From: RH-AL1 sp965198715
GTDB lineage: Bacteria > Pseudomonadota > Alphaproteobacteria > Rhizobiales > Beijerinckiaceae
Assembly (NCBI GenBank): GCA_965198715.1
Contig: CBDAPV010000002.1
Span: 1,880,190 to 1,944,189, forward strand
Length of the DNA stretch: 64,000 nt
Reading direction: 5' to 3'
Shown: in pieces, positions 27,481 through 36,221 of the stretch
Numbering within the stretch: position 1 is the stretch's first letter
Layout: each line of letters begins with the position of its first letter
Program-made: the position numbers and the translations under genes
Notes under the pieces: generated by a model
Database searches by the model: none
Told to the model about the DNA's origin: nothing
What the model saw: only the letters and a program-made list of their open reading frames with translations

Positions 27481-29823
27481 TTGAAGAAGCTCGCGCACTG
27501 GTTCATCCGCTGGCTGATCGGCCCATGGATCGATGCGGCGGGCGCTTGGCTCGAGCGTCGGCGTCCTTGGATCGAGGCCCGTCGCGCCGATATCGAGCGG
27601 CTACGCTATTCGCCGCACCTGGAGCGCCTGCGCCGCGGCATGCTCGCGCTCGACTCGTGGATCGACTCCTCGGTCTGGGGCAGTGGCCACAGCGCGTCGG
27701 GCAGCTACGAGCGCTTCGCGCTGTTCATGGAGCGCTTCCACGTCACCGGCGCCAAGCGCATCGCGGTCGAGGTCGGCTGCGAGGCTTTTACCCTCTCGAT
27801 CGCCGGCGGTTTCGTGCTGCTCGCGCTGGCGATCCCGGCCTTCGAGCTGACCTCCGAAGACTGGCTGAAGAAGCAGGATCTCGCCGTCACCTTCCTCGAT
27901 CGCTACGGCCAGGAGGTCGGGCGTCGCGGCATCCGCCACGACGACGCCGTGCCTTTCGACGAGCTGCCGCCCAACCTGATCCACGCCCTCATCGCCACGG
28001 AGGATCGTCGCTTCTTCGATCATTACGGCATCGACGTCATCGGCACGATGCGCGCGCTGCTGGTGAACTCGCGCTCCGAAGGCGTGCGGCAGGGCGGTTC
28101 GTCCCTGACCCAGCAGCTGGCCAAGAACCTGTTCCTCTCCAACGAGCGCACGCTGCCGCGCAAGGTCAACGAGGCCTTCCTCGCGCTCTGGCTCGAGGCG
28201 CACCTCTCCAAGCGCGAGATTCTCAGCCTCTATCTCGACCGCGCCTATCTCGGCGGCGGCACCTTCGGCGTCCAGGCGGCTTCCGAGTTCTATTTTGGCA
28301 AGTCGGTGCGCGACCTCACCCTGCCCGAGGCGGCGATGATCGCCGGCCTGTTCAAGGCGCCGACGAAATACGCCCCGCACATCAACCTGCCGGCGGCGCG
28401 CGCGCGGGCCAACGACGTGCTGAACAACATGGTCGAGGCCGGCTACCTCACCGCCGGCCAGATCTACGCCGCCCAGCGCAACCCGGCGACGCCGGTCGAT
28501 CGCCAGCAGGAAACCTCGCCGGACTGGTACCTTGACTGGGCCTACAACGAGGTTCGCGACCTCGCCTCCGACGGCAAGTTCGGCGACGAGACCGTGCTGA
28601 CGGTGCGCACCGGGCTTGACCCGGCGCTGCAGCAGCACGTCGAGGCGACCATCGAGAGCTACCTGCGCCAGTACGGCCAGAGCTCCAACGTGGGACAGGC
28701 GGCGGCGGTGATCCTCGACCCCAACGGGGCGGTCCGCGCCATCGTCGGCGGCCGCGACTATGGCGTCAGCCAGTTCAACCGCGCCACCGACGCGCTCCGA
28801 CAGCCCGGCTCCTCGTTCAAGCCCTACCTCTACCTGACGGCGCTCATGAGCGGCAAGTTCAAGCCCTCCAGCGTGATCTCCGGCGCTTCGCTTTGCCTTG
28901 GCAAGGACTATTGCCCGCACAATTACGACGACGAAACGGCGGGCCGCCTAACATTGTCGTCGGCGCTGGCCATGTCGCTCAACACCGCCGCGATCCGGCT
29001 CTCGATCGAGATCGGCGACGGCACCACCGCCTGGAACAAGGCCAAGGACGGACGGGCGAAGGTGGTTGCCACCGCGCGCCGCATGGGCATCACCACGCCC
29101 CTGCCCGACACGGTGTCGCTGCCGCTGGGCGCCGACGCGGTGAAGGTCATCGAGCACGCCGGCGCCTACGCGACCTTCGCCAGCGGCGGCAAGCATACGC
29201 CCCCCTACGCCGCCTCCACGGTGACCAGCCGGCGCGGCGAGGTGCTCTACGAGCACGACCGCGACGGCCACATGCCCGAGCAGGTCATCGACCCGAACGC
29301 GATCGCGATGATGAACACGATGCTGCGCCAGGTGGTGACCGGCGGCACCGGCCGCGCGGCCGACATTCCCGGCCTGCCGGTCGCCGGCAAGACCGGCACC
29401 ACGAACGGCTACCACGACGCCTGGTTCGTCGGCTTCACCGGCAACTACGTCGGCGCGGTCTGGTACGGCAACGACGACTATCAGTCGATGAACGAGGTGA
29501 CCGGCGGCAAGCTGCCGGCGCGCACCTGGCATGACATCATGGAATTCGCCCACCAGAACGTCGAACCCAAGCCGGTGCCCGGCCTGCCGGCGCCCTCCGC
29601 CAAGGTGGCGGTGACGGCCAGCGGCGACGGCACCGGCGACAACACCCTGCCGCGGCGGCCGGCGACCTTGACCAAGGCGACCGCCGATGTGCTGGCATCC
29701 ATCGCCAATGCCGCGAGCGTGGCCGAGATGGGCCGCGCCCCGCGGGCCGAGAGCATGGTGGCGCCGGGGACCGGCATTGTCGACATGCCGCGGGTGCCGG
29801 GCAAGGTCACCGACCTGCGGTGA
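27481..29823 (+). CDS. Class A penicillin-binding protein 1A (transglycosylase/transpeptidase)
   Basis: A bifunctional peptidoglycan synthase of about 780 residues. A basic amphipathic N-terminus is followed by a single membrane anchor (about 105-125). The GT51 glycosyltransferase domain has the catalytic Glu174 in TEDRRFFDHYG, then GGSSLTQQLAKNLFL and KREILSLYL. The transpeptidase domain has the SxxK motif in PGSSFKPY (Ser444), SLN in AMSLNTAAI and KTGT near residue 637. The start is uncertain: TTG at 27481 (MKKLAHWFIRW) is used, GTG at 27403 is an alternative, and no ATG is available near the homology start. The C-terminus is Pro/Ala-rich and disordered. Confidence 0.9.
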   Translation: MKKLAHWFIRWLIGPWIDAAGAWLERRRPWIEARRADIERLRYSPHLERLRRGMLALDSWIDSSVWGSGHSASGSYERFALFMERFHVTGAKRIAVEVGCEAFTLSIAGGFVLLALAIPAFELTSEDWLKKQDLAVTFLDRYGQEVGRRGIRHDDAVPFDELPPNLIHALIATEDRRFFDHYGIDVIGTMRALLVNSRSEGVRQGGSSLTQQLAKNLFLSNERTLPRKVNEAFLALWLEAHLSKREILSLYLDRAYLGGGTFGVQAASEFYFGKSVRDLTLPEAAMIAGLFKAPTKYAPHINLPAARARANDVLNNMVEAGYLTAGQIYAAQRNPATPVDRQQETSPDWYLDWAYNEVRDLASDGKFGDETVLTVRTGLDPALQQHVEATIESYLRQYGQSSNVGQAAAVILDPNGAVRAIVGGRDYGVSQFNRATDALRQPGSSFKPYLYLTALMSGKFKPSSVISGASLCLGKDYCPHNYDDETAGRLTLSSALAMSLNTAAIRLSIEIGDGTTAWNKAKDGRAKVVATARRMGITTPLPDTVSLPLGADAVKVIEHAGAYATFASGGKHTPPYAASTVTSRRGEVLYEHDRDGHMPEQVIDPNAIAMMNTMLRQVVTGGTGRAADIPGLPVAGKTGTTNGYHDAWFVGFTGNYVGAVWYGNDDYQSMNEVTGGKLPARTWHDIMEFAHQNVEPKPVPGLPAPSAKVAVTASGDGTGDNTLPRRPATLTKATADVLASIANAASVAEMGRAPRAESMVAPGTGIVDMPRVPGKVTDLR

Positions 29824-29858
29824 GCCTGGTGCCGGCGGAACCATCGCGCGAGGGAACC

Positions 29859-30437
29859 ATGCGGCTCTCGACCTTGCTCAGGATCGTCGTCGCCGTGCTC
29901 GCGGGCGTGATCCTCGGCCTGCTCGTCACCGTCAGGAGCCTCGACCTCGACACGCGCGGCATCGTGGCCGGCGCCTGGCGCACCACGCCGCGGGACGGCA
30001 GCGGCCAGGTCGATCCCTATGCGCTCGCCGCCAACGCCCGCGCCGGCCTGCTGCCGCTCGGCGAGTCGGAGGGGCTGAGCTTCATCGCCGTCACCGACGA
30101 TCGCGGCACCACGCTCGACGGCGCCTGCGACTACACGGTCGAAGGCCCGATGCCGCCGGCCCGCTACTGGACGCTGAGCCTGCTCGACGCCGCCGGCTTC
30201 CCGCTCGACGATCCGGCGAAGCGCTACGGCTTCACCTCGGCGGAGGTGCTGCGCCTCGACAAGGCACCGGTGACGATTGCGGTCTCGCCGCAGGCGCAGC
30301 CCGGCAATTGGCTGCCGACGGGCGCGAGACGGCGCTTCGTGCTGATGCTGCGCCTCTACGACACCAGCCTGACCGCGGGGGGCACCGATTTCGCCGCGCT
30401 GAAGATGCCCACCGTCGCGCGAGGCACGTGCCTGTGA
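29859..30437 (+). CDS. DUF1214 family membrane-anchored protein
   Basis: A 192-residue protein with one N-terminal membrane segment (RLSTLLRIVVAVLAGVILGLL, uncleaved anchor likely) and a C-terminal DUF1214 domain (ARYWTLSLLDAAGFPL, VTIAVSPQAQPGNWLPTG, FVLMLRLYD). DUF1214 and DUF1254 occur together in many proteobacteria, either as one protein or as neighbours; here they are separate genes in order. The ATG at 29859 has GAGGGAACC just upstream, a good ribosome binding site. The gene lies 35 bases after the PBP1A stop, suggesting read-through from it, and its stop overlaps the DUF1254 gene start as GTGA. No biochemical function is established. Confidence 0.85.
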   Translation: MRLSTLLRIVVAVLAGVILGLLVTVRSLDLDTRGIVAGAWRTTPRDGSGQVDPYALAANARAGLLPLGESEGLSFIAVTDDRGTTLDGACDYTVEGPMPPARYWTLSLLDAAGFPLDDPAKRYGFTSAEVLRLDKAPVTIAVSPQAQPGNWLPTGARRRFVLMLRLYDTSLTAGGTDFAALKMPTVARGTCL

Positions 30438-31024
30438 TCCGCTTACCGCCGCCGCTGCCGCTCGCGGTCGGCGTCGCCATCGTCGGCCTCGTCGCCGGGC
30501 TGACGCATCTCTGCGCCATCCTGCTGCTCCCTGGCGTGGCGACGCGCGACGCCTACGACCTCCTAGCCGCGCGCTATGTCAGGCACGCCGGCATGAGCCT
30601 GCTGGCGCCGGCGCGTCCCGGCGACACGCTGATCCCGTTCCGCGATCCGGCCGCCGTGCAGGGCCTCTGCTTCTTCGATCTCAACAAGGCGCCGACCCGC
30701 GTAAGGACCAAGGTCGAGGAAGGCCGCCTGCTGACGCTGTCGTTCCGTACCCGCGACGGCAGGATCTTCTATTCGATGACCGACCGCGCCGCCCTGCGCG
30801 GCAGCATCGACATTCGCCTGGTCACGCCGGCGCAGCTCGCCGAGGTGGTCGCCGGCGACGACGAGGATGCAGGCCTGCCCGAAGAGCTGCGGCTGAAGGC
30901 GCCTGCAACCGCCGGGCTGATCGTCGCCACGGCGCTGATCGCCCGGCCGAGCGAACGCGCCGAGGCCGAGGCCCGCATCAAGGCCATTGAGTGCAAGCCG
31001 GAAGCGCTCGACGCTCCTTCTTAG
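30434..31024 (+). CDS. DUF1254 family protein
   Basis: A 196-residue protein with an N-terminal membrane segment (LAVGVAIVGLVAGLTHLCA) and a DUF1254-type periplasmic domain (TRDAYDLLA, IPFRDPAAVQGLCFFDLNKAPTRV, LLTLSFRTRDGRIFYSMTDR). Like its neighbour it is a small split version of the DUF1254-DUF1214 module. The start is the GTG at 30434, which overlaps the upstream TGA (GTGA), indicating coupling. The gene ends next to a MITE-like repeat that starts two bases before its stop codon's last base, so the TAG stop itself coincides with the element's TAGAGCA end. Confidence 0.85.
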   Translation: MIRLPPPLPLAVGVAIVGLVAGLTHLCAILLLPGVATRDAYDLLAARYVRHAGMSLLAPARPGDTLIPFRDPAAVQGLCFFDLNKAPTRVRTKVEEGRLLTLSFRTRDGRIFYSMTDRAALRGSIDIRLVTPAQLAEVVAGDDEDAGLPEELRLKAPATAGLIVATALIARPSERAEAEARIKAIECKPEALDAPS

Positions 31025-31125
31025 AGCATCGAACGGGTGATTCAGAGTCGCTTCGCGACACTTAAATGTCTGTCCTTGCCGCGCTTTACAGTTGGAGAAA
31101 GTCCACAAAAGCGGACGTTACTCTA
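31022..31125 (+). mobile_element. MITE-like element, copy A (104 bp, TAGAGCA ends)
   Basis: A 104-base non-coding unit that begins TAGAGCATCG and ends GTTACTCTA, so its termini are imperfect inverted repeats. Inside are two short hairpins (GTCGCTTCGCGAC, and GTCC..GCGGAC around CACAAAA). A second copy in the opposite orientation is at 45556-45662, alignable along its whole length with a few small gaps. The TA at both ends fits the TA target preference of IS630/mariner-type transposases, and the terminal TAGAGCA is shared with the IS630-family element at 40928-41980. The left TAG also serves as the stop codon of the DUF1254 gene, so this insertion probably set that gene's 3' end. Confidence 0.7.
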
Positions 31126-31149
31126 GATTTGAGCGCAAGAGCTCTTTTG

Positions 31150-31785
31150 TTAACCCGAAACGCCGCGCGGACCGGCGGCGCGGATGGCAGTCGAGGAGAG
31201 CGGCGAGCGCTTGCCGTGGAGGAATACGTAGGCCGGGGGCGACGACGTTGCCAGGCACGCCGCGGCGCATTCGGGAAGCCGACACCCGGCGAGCGCCGCG
31301 GCGGCGCGGGTCTGGGCGGCGCGCAGCGTCGAGCCCGGACGATCGACGACACCCATCGGCATGGTTGCGGCGATGGTGCGCCACTTTTTCCAGAGGTGAA
31401 GATCGGCGAAACTGTCGGCGCCCATCAGCCAGACGAACCGCACCGAGGGGCAACGCGCGACCAGCGCGGCGACGAGATCGCAGGTGTAGGGCGAGCCGAG
31501 CTGACGCTCGAAGCCGGAGATCGCGATGCGCGGATGCGCGGCCACCTCGGCCGCATCGGCCATGCGCTCGGCCTGCGAAGGCAGGCCGCGCGTGTCCTTC
31601 AGCGGATTGCCGGGCGAGACCAGCCACCACACCCGATCGAGATCGAGCCGGCGCAGCGCCAGCAGGCTGGCCGCGCGATGGCCGTCGTGGGGCGGGTTGA
31701 AGGAGCCGCCGAAGACCCCGATCCGCTGGTCCCGCCCGTGCGGCGGCAGGCCGGCGAAGACGGGTGAGATCGGCGCGCCGATCAC
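31150..31785 (-). CDS. nadD: Nicotinate-nucleotide adenylyltransferase
   Basis: Makes deamido-NAD from nicotinate mononucleotide and ATP in NAD biosynthesis. The 211-residue protein has the nucleotidyltransferase signature GGSFNPPHDGH at residues 26-36, VWWLVSPGNPLKD, MGADSFADLHLWKKW and the C-terminal SSTAIR motif. The start is the GTG at 31785, 10 bases after the proA stop; no ATG is available before the homology. The usual rsfS-rlmH genes do not follow: the gene ends 24 bases from the MITE-like element, and the next gene beyond it is convergent. Co-transcription with proA matches conserved alphaproteobacterial order. Confidence 0.92.
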   Translation of the reverse strand: MIGAPISPVFAGLPPHGRDQRIGVFGGSFNPPHDGHRAASLLALRRLDLDRVWWLVSPGNPLKDTRGLPSQAERMADAAEVAAHPRIAISGFERQLGSPYTCDLVAALVARCPSVRFVWLMGADSFADLHLWKKWRTIAATMPMGVVDRPGSTLRAAQTRAAAALAGCRLPECAAACLATSSPPAYVFLHGKRSPLSSTAIRAAGPRGVSG

Positions 31786-31795
31786 CGCGCGAGGA

Positions 31796-33094
31796 TCACG
31801 GCCTAACCTGCCCGGTGCCGTGCACCTTGTACTTGAAGGTGGTGAGCTGCTCGACGCCAACCGGGCCGCGCGCGTGCAGCCGGCCGGTGGCGATGCCGAT
31901 CTCGCCGCCGAAGCCGAACTCGCCGCCGTCGGCGAATTGCGTCGAGGCGTTGTGCAGCACGATCGCGGAATCGACCTCGCGCAGGAAGCGGGTCGCGGCG
32001 GCCATGTCCTCGGCGACGATGCAATCGGTGTGGCGCGACCCGTAGCGCTCGACGTGCGCAATGGCCTCGTCGAGCCCGTCGACGACCTTCACGGCGAGGA
32101 TGGCGTCGAGGTATTCGGTGCGCCAGTCGGCCTCGGTCACCGGCACCACGCGGGCGTCGATGGCGCCGCTCTCCACGTCGCCGCGGATCTCGCAGCCGGC
32201 GTCGAGCAGGTCGCGCACGAGGTCGCCGTGGAGCGGCGACCCGCGATCGACCAGCAGGGTCTCGGCGGCGCCGCAGACGCTGGTGCGGCGCAGCTTGGCG
32301 TTGCGCACGATCGCCAGCGCCTTGGCCCTGTTGGCGGAGGCATGCACGTAGACGTGGTTGTTGCCCTCGAGATGGGCGAACACCGGCACGCGGGCTTCCG
32401 CCTGGACGCGGGCGACCAGGCTCGGGCCGCCGCGCGGCACGATGACGTCGAGGTTGCCGTCGAGGCCGCGCAGCATGGCGCCCACGGCGGCGCGGTCGCG
32501 CACCGGCACCAGCGTGATCGCCGCCTCCGGCAGCCCGGCCGCGCGCAGCCCGTCGACGAGGCAGGCGTGGATCAGGCTCGCCGAGTGGTAGCTCTCCGAG
32601 CCGCCGCGCAGGATCGCGGCATTGCCCGCCTTGAGGCACAGCGCGCCGGCGTCGGCGGTGACCGCCGGCCGGCTCTCGAAGACGATGCCGATGACGCCGA
32701 GCGGCACGGCGACCCGCTCGATGACAAGGCCGTTGGGCCGCTCGAAGCGGGCGAGCACCCGGTCGACCGGGTCCGGCAGCGCCGCGATGGCCTCGAGCCC
32801 TGCCGCGATACCCGCGATGCGCCCGGGGTCGAGCGCGAGCCGATCGACGAAGGCCGGCGCCGCCCGGCGCGCCGTCGCCTCGGCGATGTCGCGCCGGTTG
32901 GCGGCGAGGATCTCCCCGGCCCTTCCGCGCACGCTCGCCGCCGCGCTGCGCAACGCCGCCGAGCGGTCGTCGTCCGCGGAGGCGGCGAGCACGCGGGCGG
33001 CGGCGCGCGCGGCCCGACCCAGCGCGGTCATGACGGCATCGATGTCGGTGGCGTCCGCGTCCGGCTTGGCTTCGGCGAACTTCAGCTGTTCCAT
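31796..33094 (-). CDS. proA: Glutamate-5-semialdehyde dehydrogenase (gamma-glutamyl phosphate reductase)
   Basis: The second step of proline synthesis: NADPH-dependent reduction of gamma-glutamyl phosphate. The 432-residue aldehyde-dehydrogenase-fold protein has the catalytic Cys274 in TSVCGAAETLLV, VIGIVFESRP near 134-143, LKAGNAAILRGGSES, and HLEGNNHVYV. The ATG at 33094 (MEQLKFAEAK) is chosen over the frame start at 33145, whose extra residues look like leader sequence with a tandem repeat of CCTCTTGGCTGCAA-like units. proB is not adjacent. The gene heads a proA-nadD operon. Confidence 0.95.
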   Translation of the reverse strand: MEQLKFAEAKPDADATDIDAVMTALGRAARAAARVLAASADDDRSAALRSAAASVRGRAGEILAANRRDIAEATARRAAPAFVDRLALDPGRIAGIAAGLEAIAALPDPVDRVLARFERPNGLVIERVAVPLGVIGIVFESRPAVTADAGALCLKAGNAAILRGGSESYHSASLIHACLVDGLRAAGLPEAAITLVPVRDRAAVGAMLRGLDGNLDVIVPRGGPSLVARVQAEARVPVFAHLEGNNHVYVHASANRAKALAIVRNAKLRRTSVCGAAETLLVDRGSPLHGDLVRDLLDAGCEIRGDVESGAIDARVVPVTEADWRTEYLDAILAVKVVDGLDEAIAHVERYGSRHTDCIVAEDMAAATRFLREVDSAIVLHNASTQFADGGEFGFGGEIGIATGRLHARGPVGVEQLTTFKYKVHGTGQVRP

Positions 33095-33215
33095 GGCTGC
33101 GCTTATCGCGCCCGGCTTCTTTTGCTGCAACCCTCTTGGCTGCAACCCTCTTGCGCCATAATGGGACCACTACAGGACAGGGAAACTAACAGTCACGACG
33201 TCTTCAAACGAAATA

Positions 33216-33238
33216 TTAAGGTTAAACGCTCACCTTAA
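33216..33238. promoter_or_regulatory. Inverted repeat TTAAGGT-N9-ACCTTAA upstream of the outer-membrane barrel gene
   Basis: Seven-base arms flank a 9-base spacer, 45 bases before the omp start. The left arm is part of AAATATTAAGGT (33211-33222), which recurs at 40523-40534 before the PilZ gene. In both places an AACGCT follows at nearly the same spacing. AT-rich TTAA half sites like these are used by several alphaproteobacterial regulators (CtrA among them), but the spacing does not match the CtrA consensus (TTAA-N7-TTAA), so the binding protein is unknown. Confidence 0.45.
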
Positions 33239-33282
33239 GTGAGACCCGGAGAGTCGGCGTTCAAGTTTACGGAGCGTTTACC

Positions 33283-34278
33283 ATGATGAAGCGATTGGTT
33301 CTTACCGTCGCGCTGGCCGGAGTTTCCGGCGGCGCCTTCGCCGCGGATCTCCGCGGCCCCATCATCGAAGCCCCGCCGCCGCTGCCCGCGCCGGTCGCAG
33401 GCTTCAGCTGGACCGGCGGCTACGCCGGCGTCAACGTCGGCTTCGGCGGCGGCAGCACCAACTACGGCTACAACGTAGGTGGTCAGGGCTACACCAATGC
33501 CGGCTACAACAACGGCTACGGCAACAATGGCGGCTACGGCAACAACAACTATCCCCTAGGCGGCGGCTACTCGTGTAATTGCGACGGCTATCAGAGCGGC
33601 AGCTACGGCGGCGAGGCCTACAGCAACAACAGTAGCCAAGGCCAGGCGTTCAATTACAACGCGAGCGGCGCCGAGCGGCTGCGCGACAGCGGCGTCGTCG
33701 GCGGCGTGCAGATCGGCTACAACTACGCCATCACCGGCTTCGGCGGCTATGGCCATGGCGGCCTCAGCGCCGTCCCGGTGATCGGCGTCGAGGCCGACTT
33801 CGACGGCTCGGGCATCAGCTCGGGCGGCGCTCTCAGCCAGTTCGCTCAGGGCTTTCCCATCGGCGTCTCGAACTACGTCGGTGTCGAGAGCGACTTGAAG
33901 TATTTCGGCACGGTCCGCGGCCGCCTCGGCGTCGCGTTCGACCGCCTCCTGGTCTACGGCACCGGCGGCTTCGCCTACGGCCAGACCAGCGACACGGTGG
34001 TCTCGCCCGCCAACGGCGTGTACAACCACGCTTCGAACTTCCACACCGGCTACGCCTTTGGAGGCGGCTTTGAATTCGCTCTCACGAACAACCTGCTGCT
34101 GCGCGCCGAATACCTCCACATCGACCTGAACAGCAAGGCAATCGTCGCCAATGGCGGCAACGAGTATCTCAACTACAGCGTGTACGAGAAACCCAGCCTC
34201 GACATCGTCCGCGCCGGCCTCGACTACAAGTTCGACTTCGCCCGCGCTGTCGCCCCGCCGGTCATCGCCCGCTACTGA
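33283..34278 (+). CDS. Omp25/Omp31-like outer-membrane beta-barrel protein
   Basis: A 331-residue exported protein. A Sec signal peptide (MMKRLVLTVALAGVSGGAFA, cleavage before ADL) is followed by a Pro-rich stretch and FSWTGGYAGVNVGFGGG, the standard opening of Omp25/31-type 8-stranded barrels of Hyphomicrobiales. The later strands (GTVRGRLGVAFDRLLVYGTGGFAYG, GGFEFALTNNLLLRAEYLHIDL) and the final RAGLDYKF fit the family. Unusually, residues about 58-125 form a Gly/Tyr/Asn-rich insertion (NNGYGNNGGYGNNNY and similar) with two cysteines in SCNCDG, probably an extended surface loop. An AT-rich promoter with an inverted repeat lies upstream and a strong hairpin downstream, so it is monocistronic. 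Confidence 0.85.
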   Translation: MMKRLVLTVALAGVSGGAFAADLRGPIIEAPPPLPAPVAGFSWTGGYAGVNVGFGGGSTNYGYNVGGQGYTNAGYNNGYGNNGGYGNNNYPLGGGYSCNCDGYQSGSYGGEAYSNNSSQGQAFNYNASGAERLRDSGVVGGVQIGYNYAITGFGGYGHGGLSAVPVIGVEADFDGSGISSGGALSQFAQGFPIGVSNYVGVESDLKYFGTVRGRLGVAFDRLLVYGTGGFAYGQTSDTVVSPANGVYNHASNFHTGYAFGGGFEFALTNNLLLRAEYLHIDLNSKAIVANGGNEYLNYSVYEKPSLDIVRAGLDYKFDFARAVAPPVIARY

Positions 34279-34309
34279 CCGATCGACCGAGGCCCTCGCC
34301 TGCGACCCT

Positions 34310-34334
34310 GCCGCCGCGATGACATCGCGGCGGC
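34310..34334 (+). terminator. Strong hairpin after the outer-membrane barrel gene
   Basis: GCCGCCGCGATG pairs perfectly with CATCGCGGCGGC around a single central base (in practice a 4-5 base loop), 32 bases after the omp stop. AAAGCTTTC follows rather than a long T run. The stem strength and position fit an intrinsic terminator of the abundant omp transcript. Confidence 0.65.
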
Positions 34335-34387
34335 AAAGCTTTCAAACAGCCATTCCAAACGGCGCGCATCGTGCTATTCCCTAGCCG

Positions 34388-36199
34388 ATGACGGGAAGTG
34401 TGCCTTTGCTGGAGGAGCGTGCCGCCGCGCCGGCCCCCTGGCGCGATCGGCGGGCCGCGGCGCTCGTGCAGGCGCTCGGCAAGCGCTCGATCGTCCTCAT
34501 CGGCCTCATGGGCTGCGGCAAGACCTCGACGGGACGCTGCCTCGCCCGCCGCCTCGGGCTCGAATTCGTCGACGCCGACACCGAGATCGAGTGGGCGGCC
34601 GGCATGTCGGTGTCCGACATCTTCGCCAAGCACGGCGAGGCCTACTTCCGTGACGGCGAGCGTCGGGTCATGGCCCGGCTCCTGTCCGAGGGTCCGCGTG
34701 TGATCGCCACGGGCGGGGGCGCCTACCTCAACGAGAAGACCCGCGCCGGCATCGGCGCCGCGGCGATCTCGATCTGGCTCAAGGCCGATCTCGACGTTCT
34801 GTGGCGACGGGTGCGCCGTCGCTCGCACCGCCCGCTGCTCAAGACCGAGGATCCCGAGGCCACGCTGCGCTCGCTCATGGAGCAGCGCTATCCCGTCTAC
34901 GGGCGTGCCGACGTGACCGTGATCTCGCGCGACGGGCCGCACGACGCGGTCGTCGAGGACGCGATCGGCGCGCTCGAGTTCCATCTTCGCTTCTCGAAGG
35001 AGGTGCCGGAGGTCAAACCGCCGGAGCCACCCGCGCCGACGCTACTCGCCGTTGCGGCGGCCCGACGCGTCGCCGTCGACCTGCCCGGCCGCGCCTACGA
35101 GATCCTGATCGGCCCCAAGCTGCTGGGCGAGGCCGGTGCCGTCCTCGGCCGCCTGGCGCCGGGCTCATCCTGCGCGATCGTGACCGACGAGAACGTCGCC
35201 CGCCACCATCTTGCCCGCCTCGAAGCAAGCCTGGCGCGCGCCGGCATCCGCCATACAGCGATCGTGGTCGCGCCCGGCGAAGCCTCGAAGTCGTTCGCAA
35301 CCTTCGCCCGCGTCTGCGACGGCGTGATCGAAGCACGGCTCGAGCGCGGCGACAGCATCCTCGCCTTCGGCGGCGGCGTCATCGGCGACCTCGCCGGCTA
35401 CGTCGCGGCCAGCGTGCGCCGCGGCATGCGTCTGGTCCAGATCCCGACCTCGCTGCTCGCCCAGGTGGATTCGTCGGTCGGCGGCAAGACCGGCATCAAC
35501 TCGCCCCACGGCAAGAACCTGGTCGGCGCCTTCCACCAGCCGGCCCTGGTGCTCGCCGATTGCGACGTGCTCACCACCCTGCCCCCGCGCGAGTTCGCTG
35601 CCGGCTACGCCGAGGTGGTGAAATACGGACTCATCGGCGACCCGGAGTTCTTCGACTGGCTCGACGGGCATCGCGCCGCTGTCTTCGCCGGCGGGCCGGA
35701 GCAGGGCGAAGCAGTGGCACGCTGCTGCGCCGCCAAGGCGGCCGTGGTGATCCGCGACGAGCGCGAGAGCGGCGAGCGCGCGCTGCTCAACCTCGGTCAC
35801 ACCTTCGGTCACGCGCTGGAGCGGCTGACCGGCTACGATGGCACCCGCCTCGTGCACGGCGAAGGCGTGGCGATCGGCATGGCGCAAGCCTTCCGCTTCT
35901 CGCACCAGCTCGGCCATTGCTCGGCGCAGGCCGTCGCGCGGATCGAGGCGCATCTCATCGCGGCCGGCCTGCCGATCCACATCGACGCGATCCCGGGCTT
36001 CGACGCCAAGCCCTTCGACGTGCTCGACGCCATGCGCCAGGACAAGAAGGTGGAACGTGGCGCGCTGACCTTCATCCTCGCCAGGGGCATCGGCCAGGCC
36101 TTCATCGCCAAGGGAATCCAGGGCGACGAGGTGCTGGCCTTCCTCGAGGACGACCTCGGCCGGGATGGCGACCACCGGACCGCGCTGGCCGCGGACTAG
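34388..36199 (+). CDS. aroKB: Fused shikimate kinase / 3-dehydroquinate synthase (AroKB)
   Basis: A 603-residue bifunctional enzyme of the shikimate pathway. Residues about 33-195 are shikimate kinase: Walker A GLMGCGKTS at 39-47, DADTEIE, the shikimate-binding ATGGGAYL and the lid RRRSHRPLL. A Pro-rich linker (about 203-218) joins it to 3-dehydroquinate synthase (about 225-600): FGGGVIGDLAGYVAAS, TSLLAQVDSSVGGKTGIN, EVVKYGLIGD and the metal-ligand histidines in LGHTFGHALE and HGEGVAIG. The kinase (step 5) and the synthase (step 2) are not consecutive, so fusion ensures equal amounts rather than channelling. Adjacent aroK and aroB are normal in this group. corC follows after 22 bases in the same operon. 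Confidence 0.95.
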   Translation: MTGSVPLLEERAAAPAPWRDRRAAALVQALGKRSIVLIGLMGCGKTSTGRCLARRLGLEFVDADTEIEWAAGMSVSDIFAKHGEAYFRDGERRVMARLLSEGPRVIATGGGAYLNEKTRAGIGAAAISIWLKADLDVLWRRVRRRSHRPLLKTEDPEATLRSLMEQRYPVYGRADVTVISRDGPHDAVVEDAIGALEFHLRFSKEVPEVKPPEPPAPTLLAVAAARRVAVDLPGRAYEILIGPKLLGEAGAVLGRLAPGSSCAIVTDENVARHHLARLEASLARAGIRHTAIVVAPGEASKSFATFARVCDGVIEARLERGDSILAFGGGVIGDLAGYVAASVRRGMRLVQIPTSLLAQVDSSVGGKTGINSPHGKNLVGAFHQPALVLADCDVLTTLPPREFAAGYAEVVKYGLIGDPEFFDWLDGHRAAVFAGGPEQGEAVARCCAAKAAVVIRDERESGERALLNLGHTFGHALERLTGYDGTRLVHGEGVAIGMAQAFRFSHQLGHCSAQAVARIEAHLIAAGLPIHIDAIPGFDAKPFDVLDAMRQDKKVERGALTFILARGIGQAFIAKGIQGDEVLAFLEDDLGRDGDHRTALAAD

Positions 36200-36221
36200 G
36201 ACTCATGCCGGACGGCGACCA

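Noticed and set aside
33216..33238. CtrA binding site upstream of the omp gene
   Set aside because: TTAA half sites are present, but their spacing (N2, N9) does not match TTAA-N7-TTAA, so only an unassigned inverted repeat is reported.
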